Made by a program: the position numbers and the translations under genes. From Candidatus Gastranaerophilales bacterium (GTDB taxonomy: Bacteria; Cyanobacteriota; Vampirovibrionia; Gastranaerophilales; Gastranaerophilaceae), in the NCBI GenBank assembly GCA_944325595.1, contig CALVAQ010000009.1, forward strand, positions 1 to 64,000: 64,000 nucleotides of DNA. Reading direction: 5' to 3'. The notes beneath the pieces were generated by a model. The model saw only the letters and a program-made list of their open reading frames with translations. It was not told the origin of the DNA and searched no databases. This document shows positions 1-8,012 of the stretch, in pieces (position 1 is the first letter of the stretch; each line of letters opens with the position of its first letter).

Positions 1-77
1 GGTTTTGCTTTTTCAGCAGCCTCGGCTTCTGCTCTGGCTTTTGCCTCAGCCTCTGCTTTTGCCTTTGCTTCTGCTTC
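1..77. repeat. 77-bp perfect repeat shared with 2075-2151
   Basis: Bases 1-77 match 2075-2151 without a mismatch and encode the Ala/Glu/Lys tract of the two tandem EF-hand genes. The match may continue beyond the left edge. A second identical block is 637-712 versus 2699-2774 (76 bp). Identity this high between paralogues whose middle parts have diverged suggests recent gene conversion or local recombination. Confidence 0.9.
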
Positions 78-719
78 GGCTTTCGCTTTTGCTTCAGCCT
101 CTGCTCTTTGCTGCATTACCGCATCGTATTCTTCTTGTGTCATATATTCAACAGTATTTGCTTTTTCATCATATTTAGCAGGAACAAGAGAAAGTTTTCC
201 GCCTTCTTCATAAAGTTTGTAGTACATATCATTTTCTACATCATAATATGCCCCTTCATGTCCCTCTACCAGAGCCAAGCCCTGTTCTTTTGCATAATTA
301 TTTACGCTGTTCATTTTTATTGTATGGTTAACTTCATCATAATATTCGCCAACAAGCTGCTGAGAACTAACTTTTTCATCTTTTTTGGTAGCTTTTCTTA
401 TGACATTCATAAAATCTTTAAAATCTTTGGAAATGAAACTTTCGCCATACTCATTACGGAAAGATTCTGCCATTTTCAAAAATTCGTTATTTGATAATTT
501 TGAGTTCCCGTCTTCATCAAACGTTTTAAATGTATCCATGGCAAGAGCAAGTTCCTGACTGCTCAAGTCACCGCTTTTATCAAGGTCAAAAGTTTTGAAT
601 ATATTTGCCAAACGCAAATTTTTCTTTTTCGCTGCTTCTATTTCTTCTTTTGATATACCTTCTTTGGAAACCTGATTTACATCAAATCTTTGTCCGTCAC
701 CTATTCTTTTGTTTGTCAT
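1..719 (-). CDS. EF-hand protein with Ala/Glu/Lys-rich repeats, C-terminus cut by window edge
   Basis: The gene starts at the ATG at 719 behind an AAAGGTG ribosome binding site and runs off the left edge. About 240 residues are visible. Two EF-hand loops lie near residues 45-56 (DLDKSGDLSSQE, canonical) and 68-79 (DEDGNSKLSNNE, with Ser in place of the usual Gly at loop position 6). After a helical region the chain enters a low-complexity tract of alternating Ala, Lys and Glu that should form a long helix or coiled coil. There is no signal peptide. It is a tandem paralogue of the complete gene at 967-2781, and the N-terminal codons and the Ala/Glu/Lys tract are nearly identical in DNA. Calcium binding is expected from the loops; the cellular role is unknown. 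Confidence 0.85.
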   Translation of the reverse strand, partial: MTNKRIGDGQRFDVNQVSKEGISKEEIEAAKKKNLRLANIFKTFDLDKSGDLSSQELALAMDTFKTFDEDGNSKLSNNEFLKMAESFRNEYGESFISKDFKDFMNVIRKATKKDEKVSSQQLVGEYYDEVNHTIKMNSVNNYAKEQGLALVEGHEGAYYDVENDMYYKLYEEGGKLSLVPAKYDEKANTVEYMTQEEYDAVMQQRAEAEAKAKAEAEAKAKAEAEAKARAEAEAAEKAK

Positions 720-915
720 ACGCACACCTTTCATTCCTGTTTAAATTTAAAATCACATATGTTTGAATAATCGACAAAAACAAGAATAACTTTAATCAAA
801 AAAAGTCAAAGAAGTAATTTGCTATGCATAAAACACAAGCAGTAAGGCTATTTTCCCCGTTTGTAAAAATATGTAAACTAACATTAAATAGTCAACATAA
901 ATGTAATAAAAACGG

Positions 916-941
916 AAAAGGCAGCAATAAAGCTGCCTTTT
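916..941 (-). terminator. Intrinsic terminator after the EF-hand gene
   Basis: A GGCAGC/GCTGCC stem extended by A/T pairs lies 26 bases past the stop of the minus-strand gene at 967. It is nearly symmetrical; on the minus strand it is followed by a T-rich stretch. Confidence 0.75.
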
Positions 942-966
942 TTATTTAATATTTATTTAACAACAT

Positions 967-2781
967 TTATTCAATTAAATTTCCGTTAACATCATATTTT
1001 TTGTTACCTATTACATATGAACCGTCGACATTGTATTGATTAACCTCAAGCATTCCGGAACCTATATTAGCTCTGTAATATCGTCCGTTATTTTCATATA
1101 TAAGAGGGGCGTCAGTTCTATTGTATCCTATTGCTTTTGCCCAGTTATTTGCAAAGAATTGTTGATAGTATACATTATCTGATGCCTTTGTCGCATATCC
1201 GCCATATTCAGCATCACCTAATTCACCAAGACCTTTTCCATGGTATTCTTTAAGGTATTTGTCTAATTTTTCATAATATTCAACATTTTTTCCTGCATTC
1301 AATACAGCTTCAAACAAAACTTCGTTTGTGCCCAGTCCTTCACCGGCAGCAACTAATGCTTCCGCATTAAATGATATACTGTCACCTGCTGCGATTCTGT
1401 CAAGAAGTTCTTTGTCTCGGGAAACTATATTTTCTTTTCCTATGAGCATTAATCTTTGACCAAACTCAGTTTTTGTTTTTGCTTTTGGAGACATATCTCT
1501 TACTATTTGCGACAGGTTTCGTCCTGTTGCAGAGTACATATCACCGTCTTTTCTGTATGCACCATCTTTTAATACTAAGTCAGCATCAAATTTGACAAAT
1601 TTCTGTTCATCATTATTCCAGCGATAATGTGTTTTTGTCTTTTCATCATAATATGTTTCTGCGTGACCGGTTTTTCTATATCCTTGTTTTTCTGCTTCCT
1701 GTGCAACGGCTTCCGGTTTGCCGGCTTTTAAATCAGCTTTGTGTTGCTCTGCAGCTTTTTTTGCTTCTTCTTCTGCTGCCCTTTCTTCCGGTAATTTCCA
1801 TTTCAAATCAGGATGTTCTTCTGCCCATTGTGCTTCTGCTTCTTCTGCCGATTTTTCATATGCAACTTCGCCGTGGAGTTTGACTTCATCACCGGCAAGA
1901 AGGTACTCTACACCGTTTTTGGCTGTTTTAACAGCATCAGGGTTGTATTTTTTGAATTTTTCTTTTTCTTGAGCTATTTGCTCTTTCGTCGGATTTTCTA
2001 CACCTTGAGCCTGAAGTGATTTTTTGATTACTTCAGTAAAGCTGTCACCGGATTGTACGACATATGTATGCTGGGGTTTTGCTTTTTCAGCAGCCTCGGC
2101 TTCTGCTCTGGCTTTTGCCTCAGCCTCTGCTTTTGCCTTTGCTTCTGCTTCCGCTTTTGCTTTTGCTTCAGCTTTAGCAAGTTCTGCATTTGCTCTTGCT
2201 TCAGACAAATATCTTTCTTTTATTTCATCCTTGCTCATATATTCGTAGCTTTGCGTTTCTTCATTATATTTCGCCTGAAGCAAAGCATATTTATTTTCTT
2301 CGTTTAAACCTACCTTATAATAATACCCTTTTTCTGTATTTTGATAGATACCTTCTTGTTCATCAATAATTTTCATTCCTGTTTTTTCGGCATTATCATT
2401 CATTACCCCGATAAATACAAGTTTTTCTGTTGATTCTTTAGCATCTTTTTTGGTAAATCTTCTTACAACATTCAAAAAGTTCTTAAAGTCTTTTGCCAAA
2501 ACTTCGTTACCTAAATCACGATATTCAGAAGCCATTTGAACAAATTCTTTATTGGATAATTTTTGATTGCCGTCTTTGTCATATACGCCAAAAGTATCCA
2601 TAGCATTTGCAAGCTCTTTAGCACTCAATGCACCATCGCCATCAGCATCAAAAGCTTTAAAGATATTAAGCAGTCTGTTATTTTTCTTTGCCGCTTTTTC
2701 TATTTCTTCTTTTGATATACCTTCTTTGGAAACCTGATTTACATCAAATCTTTGTCCGTCACCTATTCTTTTGTCCGTCAT
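967..2781 (-). CDS. EF-hand / LysM-like / annexin-like multidomain protein
   Basis: A 604-residue protein starting at the ATG at 2781; a GTG two codons earlier is possible, but the AAAGGTG site fits the ATG. Order of parts: EF-hand loops at 45-56 (DADGDGALSAKE) and 68-79 (DKDGNQKLSNKE, Gln at position 6); an Ala/Glu/Lys-rich coiled segment near 190-237; a LysM-like region near 238-305 (YVVQSGDS... LLAGDEV) with an insertion; a charged linker; and a C-terminal domain. That domain contains GLGTNE at residues 482-487, followed 39 residues after the Thr by a Glu, as in annexin type-II calcium sites. No signal peptide or membrane segment is seen. Calcium-dependent binding of wall or membrane is inferred. 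It forms a tandem pair with the gene at 1-719. Confidence 0.85.
   Translation of the reverse strand: MTDKRIGDGQRFDVNQVSKEGISKEEIEKAAKKNNRLLNIFKAFDADGDGALSAKELANAMDTFGVYDKDGNQKLSNKEFVQMASEYRDLGNEVLAKDFKNFLNVVRRFTKKDAKESTEKLVFIGVMNDNAEKTGMKIIDEQEGIYQNTEKGYYYKVGLNEENKYALLQAKYNEETQSYEYMSKDEIKERYLSEARANAELAKAEAKAKAEAEAKAKAEAEAKARAEAEAAEKAKPQHTYVVQSGDSFTEVIKKSLQAQGVENPTKEQIAQEKEKFKKYNPDAVKTAKNGVEYLLAGDEVKLHGEVAYEKSAEEAEAQWAEEHPDLKWKLPEERAAEEEAKKAAEQHKADLKAGKPEAVAQEAEKQGYRKTGHAETYYDEKTKTHYRWNNDEQKFVKFDADLVLKDGAYRKDGDMYSATGRNLSQIVRDMSPKAKTKTEFGQRLMLIGKENIVSRDKELLDRIAAGDSISFNAEALVAAGEGLGTNEVLFEAVLNAGKNVEYYEKLDKYLKEYHGKGLGELGDAEYGGYATKASDNVYYQQFFANNWAKAIGYNRTDAPLIYENNGRYYRANIGSGMLEVNQYNVDGSYVIGNKKYDVNGNLIE
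2075..2151. repeat. Partner of the 77-bp repeat at 1-77
   Basis: This block is identical to 1-77 and lies within the coiled Ala/Glu/Lys segment of the complete EF-hand gene. The flanking copies diverge immediately after it. Confidence 0.9.
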
Positions 2782-2987
2782 ACGCACACCTTTCGTTCCT
2801 GTTAAAACATAAGACTACATATGTATCTTTAATCGGAAGAAAGAAAAACAACTTTAACAAAAAACAAAAATTTTTTCGTCTCATCCTCTCCTATACGCCA
2901 GTATAAAAGGATTACAGCGATTTGTAAAAAATTTTTAACATTTCTGTATTTGTAATAAAATTGAAAATAAAACTAAAGGAATTTTTT

Positions 2988-4253
2988 ATGACAAGACCTA
3001 TGACAATTGCAGAAAAAATACTGGCAAAACATGCAGGTTTGGCGGAAGTTAAACCTGGGCAGCTTATCAGTGCAAAACTTGATATTACTCTGGCGAATGA
3101 TATTACAGGTCCTGTTGCGATAAAAGAATTCAAAAAAATAGGTGTAAACAAAGTTTTTGACAAAGACAGAGTGGTTTTTGTCCCCGATCATTTTGTACCT
3201 AACAAAGATATTAAATCTGCACAGCAAGCAAAGGAAGTCAGAGAATTTTCAAAAGAACAAAATCTGACAAATTATTTTGAAGTAGGCAGAATGGGTATAG
3301 AACACGCACTTTTGCCGGAAAAAGGTATAGTTACGGCAGGAGATTTGATTATAGGTGCCGATTCTCATACCTGCACATACGGAGCGCTGGGTGCTTTTGC
3401 TACAGGGGTAGGCTCTACTGATTTGGCTTGCGCTATGGCATCAGGAGAAACATGGTTCAAAGTTCCGTCCACAATAAAAGTCGAGTTTAACGGAAAGCTC
3501 AACAAATGGGTAAGCGCAAAAGATTTGATACTCCATCTTATAGGAGACATAGGCGTTGACGGTGCTTTATACAAAGTTCTTGAAATAGGCGGAAGCACTA
3601 TTGAAGAAATGGAAATGGACGGACGCCTTACAATCTGCAATATGGCAATAGAAGCCGGAGCAAAGGCAGGAATAATTGTGCCGGATAAAATCACAAAAGA
3701 ATATCTTGAAAGCAGAAGCATAAGACAGCCCGTGTTTTATGAAACTGACAAAGATGCACAGTATGAAAAAGTCATTACTTATGACGTCTCAAAAATTGAA
3801 CCGACTGTTGCATTTCCTCATCTGCCCGAAAATACAAAGCCTATATCTCAAATCGGCAGCATCAAAATAAATCAGGCGATAATCGGAAGCTGCACTAACG
3901 GCAGACTATCTGACATAAAGGTTACGGCAGAAATTCTCAAAAACAGAACCGTTCATCCTGATGTAAGACTCATAGTATTCCCAGGAACACAGGATATTTA
4001 TCTGGAAGCATTGAAATTGGGATATATAGAGACAATAATAAAAGCACAAGGTGCTGTCTCAACCCCGACATGCGGTCCGTGTCTTGGCGGATATGCAGGA
4101 ATCCTTGCAGAAGGAGAACGCTGTATTTCAACTACAAACAGAAATTTTGTAGGCAGAATGGGGCACATAAAAAGTGAAGTATACCTGTCGTCACCGGCTG
4201 TTGCTGCTGCAAGCGCCGTTCTCGGCAGAATTGCGTCACCGGAAGAATTATAA
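2988..4253 (+). CDS. leuC: 3-isopropylmalate dehydratase large subunit (aconitase family)
   Basis: With the small subunit LeuD it isomerises 2-isopropylmalate to 3-isopropylmalate in leucine synthesis. The start is taken at the ATG at 2988 ([10 protein letters not shown]) because AAAGGA lies seven bases upstream; this gives 421 residues, the usual size of the compact LeuC/HacA class. The 4Fe-4S ligands are Cys302 (GSCTNG) and Cys362/Cys365 (TCGPCLGG). [19 protein letters not shown] is the aconitase signature. Homoaconitase of the same class cannot be excluded from sequence alone. No leuD, leuA or leuB lies nearby, so the pathway is dispersed; the next gene, 14 bases on, is a nucleotide hydrolase. 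Confidence 0.93.
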   Translation: MTRPMTIAEKILAKHAGLAEVKPGQLISAKLDITLANDITGPVAIKEFKKIGVNKVFDKDRVVFVPDHFVPNKDIKSAQQAKEVREFSKEQNLTNYFEVGRMGIEHALLPEKGIVTAGDLIIGADSHTCTYGALGAFATGVGSTDLACAMASGETWFKVPSTIKVEFNGKLNKWVSAKDLILHLIGDIGVDGALYKVLEIGGSTIEEMEMDGRLTICNMAIEAGAKAGIIVPDKITKEYLESRSIRQPVFYETDKDAQYEKVITYDVSKIEPTVAFPHLPENTKPISQIGSIKINQAIIGSCTNGRLSDIKVTAEILKNRTVHPDVRLIVFPGTQDIYLEALKLGYIETIIKAQGAVSTPTCGPCLGGYAGILAEGERCISTTNRNFVGRMGHIKSEVYLSSPAVAAASAVLGRIASPEEL

Positions 4254-4267
4254 AAAACGGAAACATT

Positions 4268-5332
4268 ATGAAACTAAATATAAGAGAACAACTTGAAGAA
4301 AAAGAACTTAAAGATTTGAGCCAATTTGCAGCAAAAAGCTTGCATACAAAAGGAAGAGCCAAAGAAGAGCCATCCTGTCCTTTACGTACGGAATATCAAA
4401 GAGACAGAGACAGAATTATTCATTCAAAAGCCTTTAGAAGACTGAAACACAAAACTCAGGTGTTTTTCTCACCGACAGATGACCATTTCAGAACACGTAT
4501 GACACATACCTTAGAGGTTTCTCAAATCGCCAGAACAATTGCCAGAAGCTTAAATCTCAATGAAGATTTAACCGAAGCTATATCACTGGGACACGATTTG
4601 GGACACACACCGTTCGGTCACAGCGGAGAAGCAGTATTGAATGAAATAATGGATTGCGGTTTCAAACATGCACAGCACAGTGTACGTGTTGCAACAGTTA
4701 TTGAAGATTTGAATCTCACACAAGAAACCCTTGACGGGATTCTCAATCATTCCGGCTCTTTGAGAAAAGAAAGTGCAGCTTACACTCTTGAGGGAAAAAT
4801 CGTAAAACTCTCTGACAAAATTGCCTACATAAACCACGATATTGATGATGCAATAAGAGCAAGGATTATAAAAGAAAGCGACCTGCCTTCCGACTGTACG
4901 GAATATTATTCAGTAAACAGAAGCGAACGAATTACAAAAATGATTACGGATATTATAGAAAACAGTATAGGAAAAAATCAGATTTGTATGTCAGAAGAAG
5001 CCTTTTATCATATAGACAGACTGAGAACATGGATGTTTAAAAATGTATACACAAATTCCGTTGCAAAAAAAGAAGAAAGCAAGGTAAAAGGTATAATATA
5101 CGGTCTGTTTAATTATTACGAAGCTCTTTTAAAACACGAAATACCAAATTTGAATGAAGAAGAAATAAAACAAACCGTATGCGACTATATTGCAGGAATG
5201 ACAGACAGGTATGCCATTCAAAAATACAAAGACATATACATACCGCAGTCTTTCCAGAGAAGCTCCGGTGATGAATTTTTGTTTACACTCGCAAAAATAA
5301 ACAATCACAGTATACAGCAAACTTTGTTATAA
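4268..5332 (+). CDS. dgt: Deoxyguanosinetriphosphate triphosphohydrolase-like HD protein
   Basis: HD-superfamily phosphohydrolase of 354 residues, expected to cleave dNTPs to the deoxynucleoside and triphosphate in the cytoplasm. The metal site is visible as His in RMTHTLEV, His-Asp in GHDLGHTPFGH, and Asp in AYINHDIDDA. The upstream RTEYQRDRDRI and FRRLKHKTQVF blocks are typical of the short Dgt-like subfamily, not the longer enterobacterial enzyme. It begins 14 bases after leuC and is probably co-transcribed, although the two functions are unrelated. Substrate range is not predictable from sequence. Confidence 0.9.
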   Translation: MKLNIREQLEEKELKDLSQFAAKSLHTKGRAKEEPSCPLRTEYQRDRDRIIHSKAFRRLKHKTQVFFSPTDDHFRTRMTHTLEVSQIARTIARSLNLNEDLTEAISLGHDLGHTPFGHSGEAVLNEIMDCGFKHAQHSVRVATVIEDLNLTQETLDGILNHSGSLRKESAAYTLEGKIVKLSDKIAYINHDIDDAIRARIIKESDLPSDCTEYYSVNRSERITKMITDIIENSIGKNQICMSEEAFYHIDRLRTWMFKNVYTNSVAKKEESKVKGIIYGLFNYYEALLKHEIPNLNEEEIKQTVCDYIAGMTDRYAIQKYKDIYIPQSFQRSSGDEFLFTLAKINNHSIQQTLL

Positions 5333-5487
5333 CATCCTGCACTTTCAATAAATACACAATATATGGGCATTCTGCATTGCTCTTGCTGTCCGTTGCCTTG
5401 ATTTTACCTGCATTGCCCAATTTTGTATTATTTTAATTTATTGCCACAGGATATTTCTAACATTATAATTTATACCGTGGGGTGTAA

Positions 5488-6492
5488 ATGGATAGAAAAA
5501 ACTTATACAAAATCTTTACTATAACACTTGTGTTGATATTTTCGCTGTCTTTATGCGGATGTGCGGCTTTGAACTTTCGTCACGAATATGACAAAGGAAT
5601 GAGATTTTATAACGAAAAGAAATATGATGAAGCAATAGTAAGTTTTAATAATGCTCTTAATTATAAACCGGATTCTTACAGTGCACTATGCCTTCTGGGC
5701 ACGAGTTATGCCTACAAAAACGATGACAAAATGGCGGAAAAGACCTTTCAAGATGCAATAAATCTTTTTCCCGATGAGTGGAACGCATACGTTTTTCTGG
5801 GTGATTTGAAACGAAGCAGACATGACTATGACCTTGCCGTTGAGTATTATGAAACAGCAGTAAGCCTGCCATCTATGGGAGGTAAGGAAAAAACTTATTA
5901 CAAACGATTGCTGAAAGAAATAAAGTCAGAACAAGCCGGCTATAACATGAGATACTCTGATGCAATAAAACAGGCACGTGCGGAAGGAAAGGAAGGTATT
6001 GTCAACACCTATACCGACAAAAATAAAGAGCCTGAACAACAAAAACAAACAGGTGAAATTCTTTTGAATATAGATACTTCAAAATGGACAAAATCACTTG
6101 AACAAAAAGATGACAAATCAAAACTGATTACATACGGACTCAAAGGAGAAGATGCCCAGAATTATAAATGGACAAAACTCATAACAATGCAGTATTTTGT
6201 TCTCTCTGACAATTACAAAACTACGCTGGACAACTACTTTAATACACACATCGGTGCAATTGATGCTATTGCAAAAAATTCCGGCAAAACCTTTGAAAAA
6301 AAGATAATAACCCAGAGAAAAAATGATATTTTGTATGAATGGAAGTTCGATAACGCAAAAGAATCCGAAATAGCAAGAATCGTCTACACCCAGCAGGGGA
6401 TTTATCATGTACACTGCGCCAAAAAAGGTGCTTTTACAAATGAAGAAAAAGCAAAAGCAATTGATTTGCTGAAAACCGCAGTATTAAAATAA
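5488..6492 (+). CDS. TPR-repeat lipoprotein
   Basis: A 334-residue lipoprotein. The N-terminus is a charged, then hydrophobic signal ending in a lipobox, LCGC, with Cys25 as the lipidated residue. Residues about 30-130 hold two to three tetratricopeptide repeats (YDKGMRFYNEKKYDEAIVSF is the first). The C-terminal half is a separate alpha/beta region ending in a helix that follows YHVHCAKKG. The protein is likely anchored to the outer membrane or the periplasmic face and serves as a scaffold for other proteins. GTGGGGTG precedes the ATG. The gene appears monocistronic; the minus-strand gene beyond it has its own terminator at 6516-6541. The partner is unknown. Confidence 0.85.
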   Translation: MDRKNLYKIFTITLVLIFSLSLCGCAALNFRHEYDKGMRFYNEKKYDEAIVSFNNALNYKPDSYSALCLLGTSYAYKNDDKMAEKTFQDAINLFPDEWNAYVFLGDLKRSRHDYDLAVEYYETAVSLPSMGGKEKTYYKRLLKEIKSEQAGYNMRYSDAIKQARAEGKEGIVNTYTDKNKEPEQQKQTGEILLNIDTSKWTKSLEQKDDKSKLITYGLKGEDAQNYKWTKLITMQYFVLSDNYKTTLDNYFNTHIGAIDAIAKNSGKTFEKKIITQRKNDILYEWKFDNAKESEIARIVYTQQGIYHVHCAKKGAFTNEEKAKAIDLLKTAVLK

Positions 6493-6515
6493 ATTTTTCT
6501 CGGACATTTTTTTGC

Positions 6516-6541
6516 AAAAAAAAACCTGAGGAAAACTCAGG
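6516..6541 (-). terminator. Intrinsic terminator for the 56-residue gene
   Basis: On the minus strand a CCTGAG/CTCAGG stem with a five-base loop is followed by nine T. It closes the short transcript that starts near 6808. Confidence 0.85.
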
Positions 6542-6612
6542 CAAAACTAGACTAATAGGAAAAACTCCATAAATCTCCAATATCAATACCGAAAATCAGG
6601 TATTAATTGTGA

Positions 6613-6783
6613 TTAAATCCTTTTTATATGCATCATAGCTTGATTTGTTGTTGCTATGAACTGCATCGTTTTCCAGAAATCTTCCGGATCAAGTGTTGAA
6701 CGGTTATCAAGGTTTACTGTAATTTTTTCTGCATAAAGTTTTGCAAGTTTTTTATCTATTGCGTTGTTAGGACTCAATGCCAT
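6613..6783 (-). CDS. Conserved-looking 56-residue hypothetical protein
   Basis: Reading from the ATG at 6783 gives 56 residues starting MALSPNNAIDKKLAKLYAEK and ending IKRI before TAA at 6613. GAGGT lies nine bases before the start. The gene has a complete transcription unit: a promoter module at 6811-6872 and a terminator at 6516-6541. The product is polar, with no signal peptide or membrane segment, and probably mostly helical with one Trp (residue 37). The function is not recognisable. It shares its promoter type with two sRNA candidates and the 109-residue gene at 54179. The Shine-Dalgarno site, codon pattern and flanking signals argue that it is real. Confidence 0.7.
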   Translation of the reverse strand: MALSPNNAIDKKLAKLYAEKITVNLDNRSTLDPEDFWKTMQFIATTNQAMMHIKRI

Positions 6784-6810
6784 ATACTGTTTACCTCATC
6801 GTGTTCATTA

Positions 6811-6872
6811 CTTACATATATATAAAGTATTTTGAAATGCCTCAATTTCAGTTTTGATTTTTTTCGTTACAT
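6811..6872 (-). promoter_or_regulatory. Recurrent promoter module, copy A
   Basis: On the minus strand ATGTAAC (6866-6872) is followed after 35 bases by ATACTTTATATATAT and GTAAG (6811-6830). TATATAT can serve as the -10 box, with TTGAGG 17 bases upstream as the -35. The same two blocks at nearly the same spacing precede three other short transcripts (41676-41738, 54541-54596, 56934-56996). Confidence 0.6.
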
Positions 6873-6906
6873 TTGTTAATATATTATCTAAAATACAAAT
6901 ATAACG

Positions 6907-7674
6907 GTGGTTGCAGTGGTATTTGATTTAAACAACAAATTAGCAAATACGTTGTTATGCCTAGAAGACAATACAATGTCTCATGGCTTTTTTAACATCC
7001 TTGATATATCTGTAATTGTTGCTGCCGCAGCAGGCTGCAAAGTCATAAAAACAGTACCGGAAAACAGCGAAAAGTTTTTTGAACTTATGAAACTACCGCT
7101 GTATCAAATAACAGATGCTATTGAATCATATACCAAAACAGGTGTTTGTTTTGTCAAAAAAGCAGAAAATGCAGAAATATTAAAAATAGCACTATCATTC
7201 GGGATAGACTATTTGTTTTGCTCTTGCAACATGAAAGAAAAACTTGAAGAAACAACAAAACTGCTTCAAAACACCGGCTTCAAAACAGCCTGCCTTCTTC
7301 ATTCAGCTTATACACAGACGGGCATTGCCAGTTCTATAGGCGAAACTCAAATCATTGAAATTCACAAACCAAGTTCAGAAAGTAATGCTGAAACAAAAAA
7401 ATATCTGTTTTCTCCTCAAAAATACGGCATAAAAGAAGCACAGCAAGATTCTCTGACAGGAGCAACACCCCTGTATAATGCCAACCTCGCTGCGGAAATA
7501 CTTTCAAGACAGCGAAAAGATGCAAAAACCGACACAATCACTATCAATGCGGGAATAATGATTTACACTTGCGGCAAAGCCAAAAATATAACTGAAGGAA
7601 TTATGAAAGCATATAGTGCGCTGGACAAAGGCGAGGCAATGAATTTGCTTAAACGCTTTCAAGAATTGTATTAA
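6907..7674 (+). CDS. Degenerate TrpD-like (glycosyltransferase family 3) protein
   Basis: A 255-residue protein whose layout follows the C-terminal alpha/beta domain of anthranilate phosphoribosyltransferase. FFNILDISVIVAAAAGCKV resembles the TrpD FNIST-AAAFVAAAAG stretch. SIGETQIIEI corresponds to SLTGPTRV-E, SPQKYGI to the SPEDFGL element, and INAGIMIYTCGKAKNITEGI to the NAAAALY-AGKA helix. The N-terminal helical domain and the GTGGD phosphoribosyl-diphosphate loop are missing, so TrpD catalysis is unlikely. The start is uncertain: GTG at 6907 or 6916, or ATG at 6976, all with weak ribosome sites. It may be a regulatory or repurposed relative. The structured RNA at 7721 lies just past its stop. 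Confidence 0.6.
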   Translation: MVAVVFDLNNKLANTLLCLEDNTMSHGFFNILDISVIVAAAAGCKVIKTVPENSEKFFELMKLPLYQITDAIESYTKTGVCFVKKAENAEILKIALSFGIDYLFCSCNMKEKLEETTKLLQNTGFKTACLLHSAYTQTGIASSIGETQIIEIHKPSSESNAETKKYLFSPQKYGIKEAQQDSLTGATPLYNANLAAEILSRQRKDAKTDTITINAGIMIYTCGKAKNITEGIMKAYSALDKGEAMNLLKRFQELY

Positions 7675-7720
7675 ATTTTGTAAATCATATAGATGATATT
7701 TCTAAAGTTTTGAAAAAATG

Positions 7721-7807
7721 TGCCGACTACTATATTGTTGGACCGAAAGGTCGAACAAACCTCCTCCCCAAGTCTAGTAGCCGGCCTCAAAGGACGGCTT
7801 TTTTTTA
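7721..7807 (+). ncRNA. Structured RNA with overlapping long stem and terminator
   Basis: GCCGACTACTA (7722-7732) pairs with TAGTAGCCGGC (7775-7785) with one mismatch. It encloses a GACC-GAAA-GGTC hairpin (7741-7752) and an unpaired CCTCCTCCCC (7760-7769). A terminator, AGCCG/CGGCT (7779-7783 with 7795-7799) plus eight T, uses part of the long stem, so the two folds exclude each other. It could be a 3' element of the gene ending at 7674 or a separate RNA; no clear promoter of its own is visible. It matches no RNA class I can name. Confidence 0.6.
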
Positions 7808-7837
7808 TAATTTTAAATGTTTTGTATTGTCAACGGA

Positions 7838-7946
7838 CAGTTAAATTGTCCGAGAAAAGTCCGTGATAAGATTCTGCCGAACAAAAGCAGCCGGCGGCAA
7901 CTGCGACACTAGATTAAATGTTATCTGGTTAAAGCTTTCCTTTTAC
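7838..7946. other. GC-rich spacer with hairpin potential
   Basis: This stretch is more GC-rich than its surroundings and has no open frame with a ribosome site. CGGACA and TGTCCG form a perfect stem, and several CTGC/GCAG pairings compete nearby. It separates the terminator at 7807 from the promoter at 7957 and could be the rest of a structured RNA. Strand and function are undetermined. Confidence 0.3.
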
Positions 7947-7956
7947 GAAGTTAGTC

Positions 7957-7999
7957 TTGACAAACAATCTGGCTTTTAGTAGAGTTAGTCTAAACTAAC
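7957..7999 (+). promoter_or_regulatory. Sigma-70-type promoter with GTTAGT-N4-ACTAAC operator
   Basis: TTGACA (7957-7962), 17 bases, TAGAGT (7980-7985). A palindrome, GTTAGT-CTAA-ACTAAC (7984-7999), covers the end of the -10 box and the start point. The same palindrome lies on the start of the promoter at 12658, so one repressor may control both. The half site GTTAGT also overlaps the upstream edge of the -35 box. Confidence 0.65.
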
Positions 8000-8012
8000 A
8001 AAAACGGATAAC

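Noticed and set aside
108-494. Plus-strand frame of 128 codons near the left edge
   Set aside because: Antisense to the EF-hand gene, Phe/Ile-rich, and without a ribosome site.
2075-2184. CRISPR-like or VNTR repeat array in the EF-hand genes
   Set aside because: The units are degenerate Ala/Glu/Lys codons in frame within a gene, without spacers.
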